From NCBI GenBank assembly GCA_019454915.1, contig JACFNM010000020.1, positions 1 through 23,145 of the forward strand: a DNA stretch of 23,145 nt. The letters are read 5' to 3'. The notes below the pieces were generated by a model. It did not search any database and was not told where the DNA came from. It saw only the letters and a program-made list of their open reading frames with translations. Both the position numbers and the translations under genes were made by a program. Shown one piece after another: positions 9,081 to 15,160 of the stretch (positions within the stretch are counted from its first letter, which is position 1; each line of letters starts with the position of its first letter). The DNA is from Chitinophagaceae bacterium (GTDB taxonomy: Bacteria > Bacteroidota > Bacteroidia > Chitinophagales > Chitinophagaceae).

Positions 9081-9106
9081 TAGTTTTGTCAATCGTCGAA
9101 TTGACA
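9081..9106 (+). promoter_or_regulatory. Putative -7 box with overlapping operator-like inverted repeat
   Basis: TAGTTTTG (9081-9088) matches TAnnTTTG. Overlapping its 3' end is a perfect 7-bp inverted repeat, TGTCAAT (9087-9093) and ATTGACA (9100-9106), with a 6-bp spacer. The arrangement places a dimeric repressor site at or just after the transcription start of the capsule operon. No good -33 TTG is found at the usual spacing, so the promoter call is tentative; the inverted repeat itself is plain in the sequence. Confidence 0.4.
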
Positions 9107-9119
9107 CAATGAGCACAAA

Positions 9120-9160
9120 CCGGAGTTTTAGACCGCCGTTCTGACGGTTCAAAACCCCGG
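9120..9160 (+). promoter_or_regulatory. Long imperfect hairpin in the leader of the capsule operon
   Basis: The outer CCGG/CCGG and GTTTT/AAAAC arms enclose GA/TC and a tight CCGT-TCTG-ACGG stem-loop. No T-tract follows, so it is not a standard terminator. Its place between the putative promoter and upxY makes it a candidate pause or loading site for the UpxY antiterminator, or a leader control structure. The role is inferred from position only. Confidence 0.4.
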
Positions 9161-9283
9161 CGAAAATAAAATCGAAATGTACGATTACTGCTGGATAGCG
9201 TAATGGTACAGGTTATCAATACCGGGTGTACTCTTGAATATGTCTTGAAAACCGCTTTTCAGGAAGCCCCCCGGTATGCGCCT

Positions 9284-9823
9284 ATGACTCGAAAAAGTAA
9301 TGATGAAATGACAGAATGGTATGCATTGCGGGTGCCTTACAGCCGCGAGTTAAAATTGAAGTCATTCCTGGATGATGCAGGAGTCGCCAATTTCCTGCCG
9401 ATGAAGTACGCAAGAAAAAAGACGGGAAAGCAAACCTTAGTACCCGCTATCCACAATCTCCTGTTCGTGAATGCCTGTCAGCAGGAGATAGATGAAATAA
9501 AGACCAGATTGAAGGAGCGAATCGCAATCTATTACATGATGGACAGGGCGTTGAATAAGCCCATCGTGGTACCCGAGCGGCAAATGCAACACTTTATTGC
9601 CGTGGCCGGCACCCAGGACGACCAGATCCTTTTTCTCGATAACGTGCCCGCACAAATCGGACGTGGAGACAGGGTGAGGGTCATCGGGGGAATATTCAGC
9701 GGGGTGGAAGGCGAAATCATGCGGATCAGGCGCGACCGCAGGGTGGTGGTATCGGTGCAGGGATTAATGGCGGTGGCCACGGCTTTTATCCATCCTTCCC
9801 TGCTGGAGAGAATCATTAACTGA
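9284..9823 (+). CDS. UpxY-family (NusG-like) transcription antiterminator
   Basis: The protein belongs to the NusG/RfaH paralogue group that Bacteroidota place first in capsule operons. By analogy with Bacteroides UpxY, it travels with RNA polymerase and prevents premature termination of its own operon. The N-terminal NGN domain begins WYALRVPYSRELKLKSFLDD and includes FLPMKY and VPAIHNLLFV. The C-terminal KOW domain contains GDRVRVIGGIFSGVEGEI. The frame is open back to an ATG at 9203, but the extra 27 residues resemble nothing in the family. ATG at 9284 (MTRKSNDEMTEW, 179 residues) or 9308 fits the usual length, so I chose 9284. Sugar transferase and assembly genes follow on the same strand, as expected for its target operon. 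Confidence 0.88.
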   Translation: MTRKSNDEMTEWYALRVPYSRELKLKSFLDDAGVANFLPMKYARKKTGKQTLVPAIHNLLFVNACQQEIDEIKTRLKERIAIYYMMDRALNKPIVVPERQMQHFIAVAGTQDDQILFLDNVPAQIGRGDRVRVIGGIFSGVEGEIMRIRRDRRVVVSVQGLMAVATAFIHPSLLERIIN

Positions 9824-9838
9824 CCCGGCGACACGGGT
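9823..9838 (+). other. Small hairpin overlapping the upxY stop codon
   Basis: ACCCG (9823-9827) and CGGGT (9834-9838) form a 5-bp stem around GCGACA, beginning at the last base of the stop codon. There is no T-tract, so it is not an evident terminator; it may only stabilise the message. Confidence 0.25.
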
Positions 9839-9875
9839 GAACACGATAATAAATATTCTACAGAAAAGCTGGTAA

Positions 9876-10016
9876 TATCCTGAAAGCGATGGCGTAAGCC
9901 GGCTCCTGGCCGGGCAAAACCTGACAGGTTGCGCTTTGCCGGTATTGTCGCTGCCCATCCATCCCTATTTGACCGAAGAAGATATAGAACGGGTGTGTAA
10001 CCTGGTTATCGGATAA
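9876..10016 (+). pseudogene. 3' remnant of a DegT/DnrJ/EryC1 aminotransferase
   Basis: A frame open from the stop at 9873-9875 to TAA at 10014-10016 reads YPESDGVSR, then 13 foreign residues, then VLSLPIHPYLTEEDIERV and CNLVIG. The last block is the standard C-terminus of DegT-family sugar aminotransferases, in which a YPxxxxxS motif normally runs almost straight into LSLPIHPYL. No start codon or catalytic part remains: the PLP-lysine region is absent and upxY ends only 53 bp upstream. The 13-residue interruption corresponds to a palindromic repeat inserted in frame. The tail ends 3 bp before the sugar transferase ATG, as in intact aminotransferase-sugar transferase operons. Family assignment is from recognition of the C-terminal motif, not from a search. 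Confidence 0.7.
9913..9940. repeat. AACC-N5-GGTT palindromic element inside the aminotransferase remnant
   Basis: AACCTGACAGGTT (9918-9930) is nested inside GGCAAA (9913-9918) and TTTGCC (9935-9940), which are also inverted. The flanking bases (GGCTCC.GGC.GGG before, GCGCTT after) match the spacer of the 6171-6257 array, so it belongs to the same family. In the host frame the inserted segment is 13 codons and keeps the reading frame. Confidence 0.8.
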
Positions 10017-10019
10017 ATC

Positions 10020-11528
10020 ATGACATCGCTTTTTCGAAGGGAGATGACCATCATACTGTTTGATTTGCTCATCTCGCTGTTTGCTTTTTGGTTTGCGCGC
10101 TATTTCGGCGACCTGCCAAGATGGTACTGGCTGGTGCTGTCGGCGGCCATCTGGGTGGCCGCGGGCGTGGTTACCCGCAAGCTGCAGTTCGGCGCCTACA
10201 AGCGGATCCGTACCGCCGTGCTGGGCATCCTGATTGTAAACCTGGCCACCGGGATAGCCCTGGATGCTTTTTACGGCTACCTCGTGCCGGGCTATGCCTA
10301 CGACCATTCCATCCTGCTGGCCACCGGCATCATCACCGTGCTGGAGTGGGGGCTTTATTTCCTGCTGCGCAGGTTGGTGTACCGCAAGATCGCCTATTTT
10401 TATGAGGGAACGCCGATGGACAATGTAGTCGTTCGGGGACTGAGCGCCGAAGACAAGGGCAGGGACTATACCGATAACCCCGATATCAGTTGGCTGCTGG
10501 GCATCCTCAACCGCAACAATGAAAGCCACGTGGTGGACCGCCTGAAGACATTCAGCGGTGTGCGGAAGGCCCGCGTGCTGGTGACCGAATCGGGCGACCC
10601 GGAAGACATCATCGCCGATAAGCTGAGGTACCCCGATGTTATCCTGCATTGCCGTTCGCTGAACCGGATCAAGCCCGTGGATACCCTGTTGGCTTTTTCG
10701 AACTATCACTTAGACAACGGGAAATTTATTTTCTGCCATTTCACCCCGCTCGGCGCCCGTCGCGAGCGCATCCGGAAGCAAAGCCCGCCGGTGATCAGGG
10801 AGATTATTTATTTTGTTGACTTTTGCTGGCACCGCATCATGGGTAAGCTGTCTTTGACGCGCGGGTTCTATCTTTGGGTAACGGGGGGCAGAGACCAGGT
10901 GTTTTCGCGGGTGGAGGTATTGGGAAGGATTTACCGGGCGGGGTTTGAACTGGTGTATGAAAAGCTGATTGAGGGGCGGATTTACCTCGTGGCCGTGAAG
11001 GTGAAAGACCCCATCCGGCACGACCATCCTTCGGGCGGTTTGCTGATACGCATGAAGCGGGTGGGCAAGGGCGGTAAGATGATTGGCGTGTACAAGTTCC
11101 GCACCATGCACGCCTATTCCGAATACCTGCAACCGCTGATCTATGAGCAGGGCGGGCTGGCCAATGGCGGCAAACTGGCCAATGACTACCGGGTAAACCG
11201 TGTGGGCCGGTTGATGCGGCGTTTCTGGATTGACGAGTTGCCCATGCTCATCAACTGGATAAAGGGCGACATGAAGCTGGTGGGCGTACGCCCGCTGAGC
11301 AGCCATTATTTCAGCCTCTATTCTCCGGAATTACAGGAACTGCGCACGCGCACCAAGCCCGGACTGCTGCCGCCTTATTATGCCGATATGCCCGAAACCC
11401 TTGAAGAAATCCAGGCCAGTGAAAAAAAATATTTGGAAGCTTATTTCAAGCACCCCTTCCTTACCGACTGGAAATACTTCTGGAAGGCGGTGGGGAATAT
11501 TCTGTTTAAAGGGAAGAGGAGTAAGTGA
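10020..11528 (+). CDS. Polyprenyl-phosphate sugar-1-phosphate transferase (capsule initiation)
   Basis: This 502-residue inner-membrane enzyme is expected to move a sugar-1-phosphate from a nucleotide sugar to undecaprenyl phosphate, the first step of repeat-unit assembly. About four membrane segments occupy residues 8-118, followed by a poorly conserved soluble region and RVEVLGRIYRAGFELV (297-312). The catalytic bacterial sugar transferase core comes last: YKFRTMH (358-364), IDELPMLINWIKGDMKLVG (404-422) with the Asp405-Glu406 dyad, VRPLS, and TKPGLLPP. The usual hydrophobic hairpin just before the core is weak, as in other long Bacteroidota versions. VGVRP replaces the commoner VGPRP. ATG at 10020 follows the aminotransferase remnant by 3 bp. 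The gene is visibly GC-rich, unlike everything after 11.9 kb. The donor sugar is unknown; the downstream genes suggest a diacetamido-trideoxyhexose. Confidence 0.85.
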   Translation: MTSLFRREMTIILFDLLISLFAFWFARYFGDLPRWYWLVLSAAIWVAAGVVTRKLQFGAYKRIRTAVLGILIVNLATGIALDAFYGYLVPGYAYDHSILLATGIITVLEWGLYFLLRRLVYRKIAYFYEGTPMDNVVVRGLSAEDKGRDYTDNPDISWLLGILNRNNESHVVDRLKTFSGVRKARVLVTESGDPEDIIADKLRYPDVILHCRSLNRIKPVDTLLAFSNYHLDNGKFIFCHFTPLGARRERIRKQSPPVIREIIYFVDFCWHRIMGKLSLTRGFYLWVTGGRDQVFSRVEVLGRIYRAGFELVYEKLIEGRIYLVAVKVKDPIRHDHPSGGLLIRMKRVGKGGKMIGVYKFRTMHAYSEYLQPLIYEQGGLANGGKLANDYRVNRVGRLMRRFWIDELPMLINWIKGDMKLVGVRPLSSHYFSLYSPELQELRTRTKPGLLPPYYADMPETLEEIQASEKKYLEAYFKHPFLTDWKYFWKAVGNILFKGKRSK

Positions 11529-11560
11529 TGATACCGGGACTTTAACAGAAGGATCGGTTC

Positions 11561-11610
11561 AACCCGTCAGGTTGCGCCCAGGCTCCGGGCGGGGAAGAAC
11601 CTGACAGGTT
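11561..11610. repeat. Pair of AACC-N5-GGTT palindromes, 37 bp apart
   Basis: AACCCGTCAGGTT (11561-11573) and AACCTGACAGGTT (11598-11610) are separated by a GC-rich 24-bp spacer closely matching those at 6184-6207. The identical 37-bp period shows it is the same element, placed just after the sugar transferase. Confidence 0.88.
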
Positions 11611-11622
11611 GGCCTCGCGCTC

Positions 11623-11674
11623 AACCTTTGGGGTTTTGCGGGGATGCTGTGTTGGGGGCACAACCCCGAAGGTT
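11623..11674. repeat. Inverted pair of divergent AACC-N5-GGTT motifs
   Basis: AACCTTTGGGGTT (11623-11635) and AACCCCGAAGGTT (11662-11674) are reverse complements apart from one base and can pair over all 13 positions with a single G-T wobble around a 26-base loop. They keep the AACC...GGTT frame of the other copies but with a different core. They lie immediately before the epimerase remnant. Confidence 0.75.
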
Positions 11675-11697
11675 TATTTGGTAATAAGCCACAAAGG

Positions 11698-11898
11698 CAC
11701 GAAGCCTCTGTGATGATGGTAGGGTTAAACCCCGAAAGAATATTGCAGGGTTTGGCGCAACTATCTAAACAGAAAACAGGAACCGAAAGAAATTTTCGGG
11801 AAGTATCCGATTATACCATGCCGAATGTTAGTGAAAAGGTTGTGAGGATTATTTTGGGGTACGTTGATTATGTAAAGAGGGTTGTATGGGGGGAATAG
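11698..11898 (+). pseudogene. 3' remnant of a non-hydrolysing UDP-GlcNAc 2-epimerase
   Basis: The frame ending in TAG at 11896-11898 reads EASVMMVGLNPERILQGL, later SDYTMPNVSEKVVRIILGY and VDYVKRVVW. This is the C-terminal end typical of WecB/FnlC/Cap5G-type UDP-sugar 2-epimerases, which finish with NVS.KVVRII.SYTDYVNRVVW. Only about 65 of some 375 residues remain. Upstream the frame runs into the repeat pair and no longer resembles the family, so the start codon available at 11644 does not make a functional gene. It may still be transcribed with the operon. Identification is from motif recognition; a protein search of the 66 codons would settle it. Confidence 0.65.
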
Positions 11899-11955
11899 CT
11901 ATTTCATGAAAGCTAAGAAATTCTTGACGCCCCCTACAGTTAAACAACAAAAGCA

Positions 11956-13152
11956 ATGGATATTTTAAAACTTATAGGCAGAACAAAGGAACTCTTCTCC
12001 GATGATATCAATAACCATGAAGATGAACTTCGCAGGATAATTTCCCAATCGTCTTTTTTGGTTATTGGTGGTGCAGGCTCAATAGGGCAAGCCACTACAA
12101 AAGAAATATTCAAAAGAAATCCCCGAAAACTGCATGTCGTTGATATTAGTGAGAACAACATGGTTGAGTTGGTAAGAGACATTCGAAGTTCGTACGGTTA
12201 TATTGATGGTGATTTCCAAACCTTTGCTTTAGATGTTGGATATTTAGAATATGATGCGTTCTGGGATTCAGATGGGCAATACGATTATGTATTGAATCTT
12301 TCAGCGCTTAAGCATGTTCGAAGTGAAAAAGACCCGTTTACATTAATGAGAATGATTGATGTAAATATCCTTAATACAGACAAAACGATCCGGCAGGCTA
12401 TACAAAATGGAGTTAAGAAGTATTTCTGTGTGTCAACAGATAAAGCCGCGAATCCCGTTAATATGATGGGGGCATCTAAAAGAATTATGGAAATGTTTGT
12501 TAACCGGAGAAGCAGGGATATTAGTGTTTCGATGGCGAGATTTGCGAATGTTGCTTTTTCTGATGGTTCTTTACTTCATGGTTTCGATCAGAGGATAAAG
12601 AAGTTTCAGCCTATTGTGGCGCCCAATGATGTCAGACGCTATTTTGTAACACCCAAAGAATCAGGAGAGCTTTGTTTAATGTCGTGTATTTTTGGCCGGA
12701 ATAGGGATATCCTGTTTCCGAAACTAAACGAACAATTACATATGACAACCTTTGCTGAGATTGCCGTTAAGTATTTAGAACAGAAAAATATTAAGGTCTA
12801 TGCCTGTAAGGATGAGGATGAAGCAAGAAATTATTTCGGAAAAAATTTAAACCGAAATGATGAACTTACATGGCCTTGTTTATTTACTAAAAGTGATACA
12901 ACCGGCGAAAAGGATTTCGAAGAGTTTTTTACAGAAAGAGAAAATCTTGATATGGACCGTTTTCAAAACCTTGGTGTCATAATGAATGAAATAGAAGATA
13001 ACGAAAGCTTGGTGAATTATTTTGATCAGGAAATAGGAAGCATGAAAGCTAAGCGATACTGGACAAAGCAAGAAATAGTTGAATTGTTTCGTAAGATGTT
13101 GCCTGATTTTCAGCATGTAGAAACAGGTAAATACCTGGATGCAAAAATGTAA
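11956..13152 (+). CDS. legB: Nucleotide-sugar 4,6-dehydratase, LegB family
   Basis: An extended short-chain dehydrogenase of 398 residues, expected to convert a nucleotide-GlcNAc (UDP- or GDP-linked) to the 4-keto-6-deoxy sugar. The Rossmann glycine motif GGAGSIG lies at 38-44, the SxTDKA motif at 160-164 and MGASKR at 171-176. In that last motif the usual catalytic Tyr of YxxxK is Met, as in the FlaA1/PglF/WbpM/LegB dehydratases, where the Asp-Lys of TDK does the work. The C-terminal RYWTKQEIVELF...ETGKYLDAKM is characteristic of LegB rather than of membrane-bound WbpM types. It is the first gene of the AT-rich part and precedes legC by 4 bp. No strong ribosome-binding site is visible. Confidence 0.87.
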   Translation: MDILKLIGRTKELFSDDINNHEDELRRIISQSSFLVIGGAGSIGQATTKEIFKRNPRKLHVVDISENNMVELVRDIRSSYGYIDGDFQTFALDVGYLEYDAFWDSDGQYDYVLNLSALKHVRSEKDPFTLMRMIDVNILNTDKTIRQAIQNGVKKYFCVSTDKAANPVNMMGASKRIMEMFVNRRSRDISVSMARFANVAFSDGSLLHGFDQRIKKFQPIVAPNDVRRYFVTPKESGELCLMSCIFGRNRDILFPKLNEQLHMTTFAEIAVKYLEQKNIKVYACKDEDEARNYFGKNLNRNDELTWPCLFTKSDTTGEKDFEEFFTERENLDMDRFQNLGVIMNEIEDNESLVNYFDQEIGSMKAKRYWTKQEIVELFRKMLPDFQHVETGKYLDAKM

Positions 13153-13156
13153 TCGA

Positions 13157-14311
13157 ATGGAGCCGCATGATGTTGTAAATTTTGTTAGAGAATTGTATAA
13201 TAGCCCTGAAGGATTTATTCCGCTGCACGCACCATATTTTGGTGGAAATGAAAAAAAATATGTTCTCGATACAATAGAATCCACTTTTGTTTCTTCAGTA
13301 GGTGCTTATGTTGACCGGTTTGAAGAAATGATGAAGCAAATAACAAATGCAAAATATGCTATAGCTACTGTCAATGGTACCACGGCGTTACATCTGGCAC
13401 TCTTGATGGCAGGGGTAAAAAGAGATGAGGTGGTAATTACCCAGGCTTTGACTTTTGTTGCGACGGCTAATTCTATAGCTCATGCAGGTGCGGTACCTGC
13501 ATTTGTGGATGTGGATTTAGATACAATGGGGATGTCACCCGAAGCATTGGAAGATTTTTTGAAGGAGCGGGCTATAGTAAAAGGAACACAAGTATATCTA
13601 AAATCTACGGGTCAAAGGATAGCAGCGGTGTTACCTATGCATACTTTCGGCCTTCCTTTAAGAATTGAGAAAGTAGTTGAAATTTCAAACAGATATAATA
13701 TACCTGTGGTGGAGGATGCAGCAGAATCCATAGGCAGCTATGTTGGAGGTGTCCATACCGGCAATTTTGGATGTATAGGTACGTTCAGTTTCAACGGAAA
13801 TAAAACTGTTACTTGTGGCGGAGGTGGCGCATTGATTACCAATGATGAGTCAATAGCTAAACATGCCAAATACGTTTCTACAACAGCAAAAAGACCACAT
13901 CCATATTTATTCTTTCATGATGAGGTTGGATATAATTACAGGATGCCCAATTTGAATGCAGCACTGGCTTGTGCTCAGTTAGAACAATTAGAAAAGTTTT
14001 TAGCAGTTAAAAGAAATCTGGCGCAGAAATATATTGATTTTTTTGAAGGTTCTGATATCAGGTTTATGAAAGAACCAAAGGGAACTAAAAGTAATTATTG
14101 GCTGAATACTATTCAATTGAAAGATTTGGAGGCTAGAAATTTATTTCTACAAGAAATGAACAAGGCGGATATTATGACCCGGCCTGTTTGGACATTAATG
14201 ACCAAATTGCCGATGTATGCAAATTGTGAGCATGATGAATTGACGAATTCCAGCCTGTTTGAGGAGAGAATCATTAATCTGCCCAGTAGCGTGATAAAAA
14301 ATCAGGAATGA
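13157..14311 (+). CDS. legC: PLP-dependent sugar aminotransferase, LegC family
   Basis: A DegT/DnrJ/EryC1-fold aminotransferase, 384 residues, expected to aminate C4 of the 4-keto-6-deoxy product of LegB. The family opening FIPLHAPYFGGNEKKYV and STFVSSVGAYVDRFE is present. NGTTALHLAL (73-82) forms the phosphate-binding part, VVEDAAES with Asp187 contacts the PLP ring nitrogen, and Lys216 in SFNGNKTVTCGGGG is the PLP-binding lysine. An upstream in-frame ATG at 13139 would overlap legB by 14 bp, but its extra residues (MQKCNR) are not family-like, so 13157 is preferred. The stop overlaps the neuD start by 4 bp, indicating translational coupling. Confidence 0.9.
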   Translation: MEPHDVVNFVRELYNSPEGFIPLHAPYFGGNEKKYVLDTIESTFVSSVGAYVDRFEEMMKQITNAKYAIATVNGTTALHLALLMAGVKRDEVVITQALTFVATANSIAHAGAVPAFVDVDLDTMGMSPEALEDFLKERAIVKGTQVYLKSTGQRIAAVLPMHTFGLPLRIEKVVEISNRYNIPVVEDAAESIGSYVGGVHTGNFGCIGTFSFNGNKTVTCGGGGALITNDESIAKHAKYVSTTAKRPHPYLFFHDEVGYNYRMPNLNAALACAQLEQLEKFLAVKRNLAQKYIDFFEGSDIRFMKEPKGTKSNYWLNTIQLKDLEARNLFLQEMNKADIMTRPVWTLMTKLPMYANCEHDELTNSSLFEERIINLPSSVIKNQE

Positions 14312-14949
14312 AAGAAAAGCTTATTTTGATTGGAGGAGGTGGACATTGTAAATCTTGCATAGAGGTTATTGAATCAACGGGGAAATATGATATAGTTGGA
14401 ATTTTGGATACTCCTGAAAAAGTTGGTGAAATGATTCTTGATTATAAGATTATTGGTACAGATGCGGACATTATAAAGTTTATCGAAAAAGGAATTACGA
14501 ATTACTTTGTTACTGTTGGACAAATAAAGACGGCAACTCTGAAGAAAAAATTATTTGAAAATATTGAGCATCACGAAGGTGTTTCACCGGTTATTATTTC
14601 AAGTTCAGCTATAGTGTCAAAACGAACAAATATCAATGTCGGAACGATTATAATGCATGGTGCAAAAGTGAATGCAGATGCTGTTGTTGGGAAAAACTGT
14701 ATTATTAATACGATGGCCAATATTGAACATGACGTAATTATAGGTGATCACGTTCACATTTCGACCGGTGCAGTTGTTAATGGGGAAGTGAAAATTGGAG
14801 ATGAGGTCATGGTTGGCAGTAGTGTTGTGATCAGAAATGGCGTTAGTATTTGTGATAATGTTGTTATTGGCGCAGGAAGTGTTGTTGTAAAGGATATTAC
14901 TGAGCAAGGTATGTACATTGGTAATCCTTTAAAGAATATTCAGAAATGA
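14308..14949 (+). CDS. neuD: NeuD/LegH-type sugar O/N-acyltransferase
   Basis: A left-handed beta-helix acyltransferase of 213 residues. The N-terminal nucleotide-sugar binding half starts KLILIGGGGHCKSCIEVIE, and the C-terminal half is a run of hexapeptide repeats ([IV]G..[AV]x, such as IIGDHVHISTGAVVNGEVKI). The likely catalytic His is in NIEHDVIIGDHVHIS. Relatives include NeuD, PglD and LegH. After LegC the expected reaction is acetyl-CoA-dependent N-acetylation of the new C4 amine, giving a diacetamido sugar. ATG overlaps the legC stop (ATGA). Its own stop also overlaps an ATG (14946) that opens only a 14-codon frame, probably a broken synthase gene. Confidence 0.88.
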   Translation: MKEKLILIGGGGHCKSCIEVIESTGKYDIVGILDTPEKVGEMILDYKIIGTDADIIKFIEKGITNYFVTVGQIKTATLKKKLFENIEHHEGVSPVIISSSAIVSKRTNINVGTIIMHGAKVNADAVVGKNCIINTMANIEHDVIIGDHVHISTGAVVNGEVKIGDEVMVGSSVVIRNGVSICDNVVIGAGSVVVKDITEQGMYIGNPLKNIQK

Positions 14950-15004
14950 AAAGCATTATCATATCACATGTGAATCCGGTATTCACCTGAATAAAGGATT
15001 AAAA
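14946..15004 (+). pseudogene. Probable 5' scrap of a NeuB/LegI-type synthase
   Basis: ATG at 14946 overlaps the neuD stop exactly as neuD overlaps legC, and opens MKSIIIS before the frame dies. In the next frame CESGIHLNKGLK (14969-15004) lines up position for position with the start of N-acetylneuraminate/legionaminate synthases (typically AECGINHNGSLK): E, G, I, N, L and K agree. A frameshifted, truncated neuB/legI head would explain both. The rest of the gap to 15160 is AT-rich with broken frames and no recognisable tail. The match is short, so this is suggestive only. Confidence 0.4.
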
Positions 15005-15160
15005 TAACTTTAAATTAAAATTATTTTCAAATAGCCACCAGTTAAATGGAGAAAAACGGTACTATCAAATTGTGCCCGATGGGTTGCTAAGGTGAGGATA
15101 TAAAGAAATACCGGAATATCTTGTAAGTATAGGAATTGTCTAATAAAATGGCGCATTTAA

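Larger units (their letters stand above)
8852..9202. other. Divergent intergenic control region
   Basis: This 351-bp stretch between the leftward NTPase gene and the rightward capsule locus holds no convincing gene. It contains a leftward -7-like box, a +-strand terminator-like hairpin, short AT-rich near-repeats (two TGAATGAATATA-type copies at about 8900-8922; TTCGTTCATTTCG at 8991-9010), a rightward -7-like box with an inverted repeat, and a long GC-rich hairpin. The main elements are listed separately. Confidence 0.7.

Noticed and set aside
9858..10709. 283-codon - strand frame opposite the aminotransferase remnant and sugar transferase
   Set aside because: The sugar transferase on the + strand carries clear catalytic motifs; this frame is rich in Q/H/G as expected for the reverse of GC-rich coding DNA.
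11905..11967. Short frame MKAKKFLTPPTV... before legB sharing 13 bases (CATGAAAGCTAAG) with the 3' part of legB near 13040
   Set aside because: The identity does not extend beyond 13 bases and the frame overlaps the legB start; most likely coincidence in AT-rich DNA, though a tiny duplication cannot be excluded.
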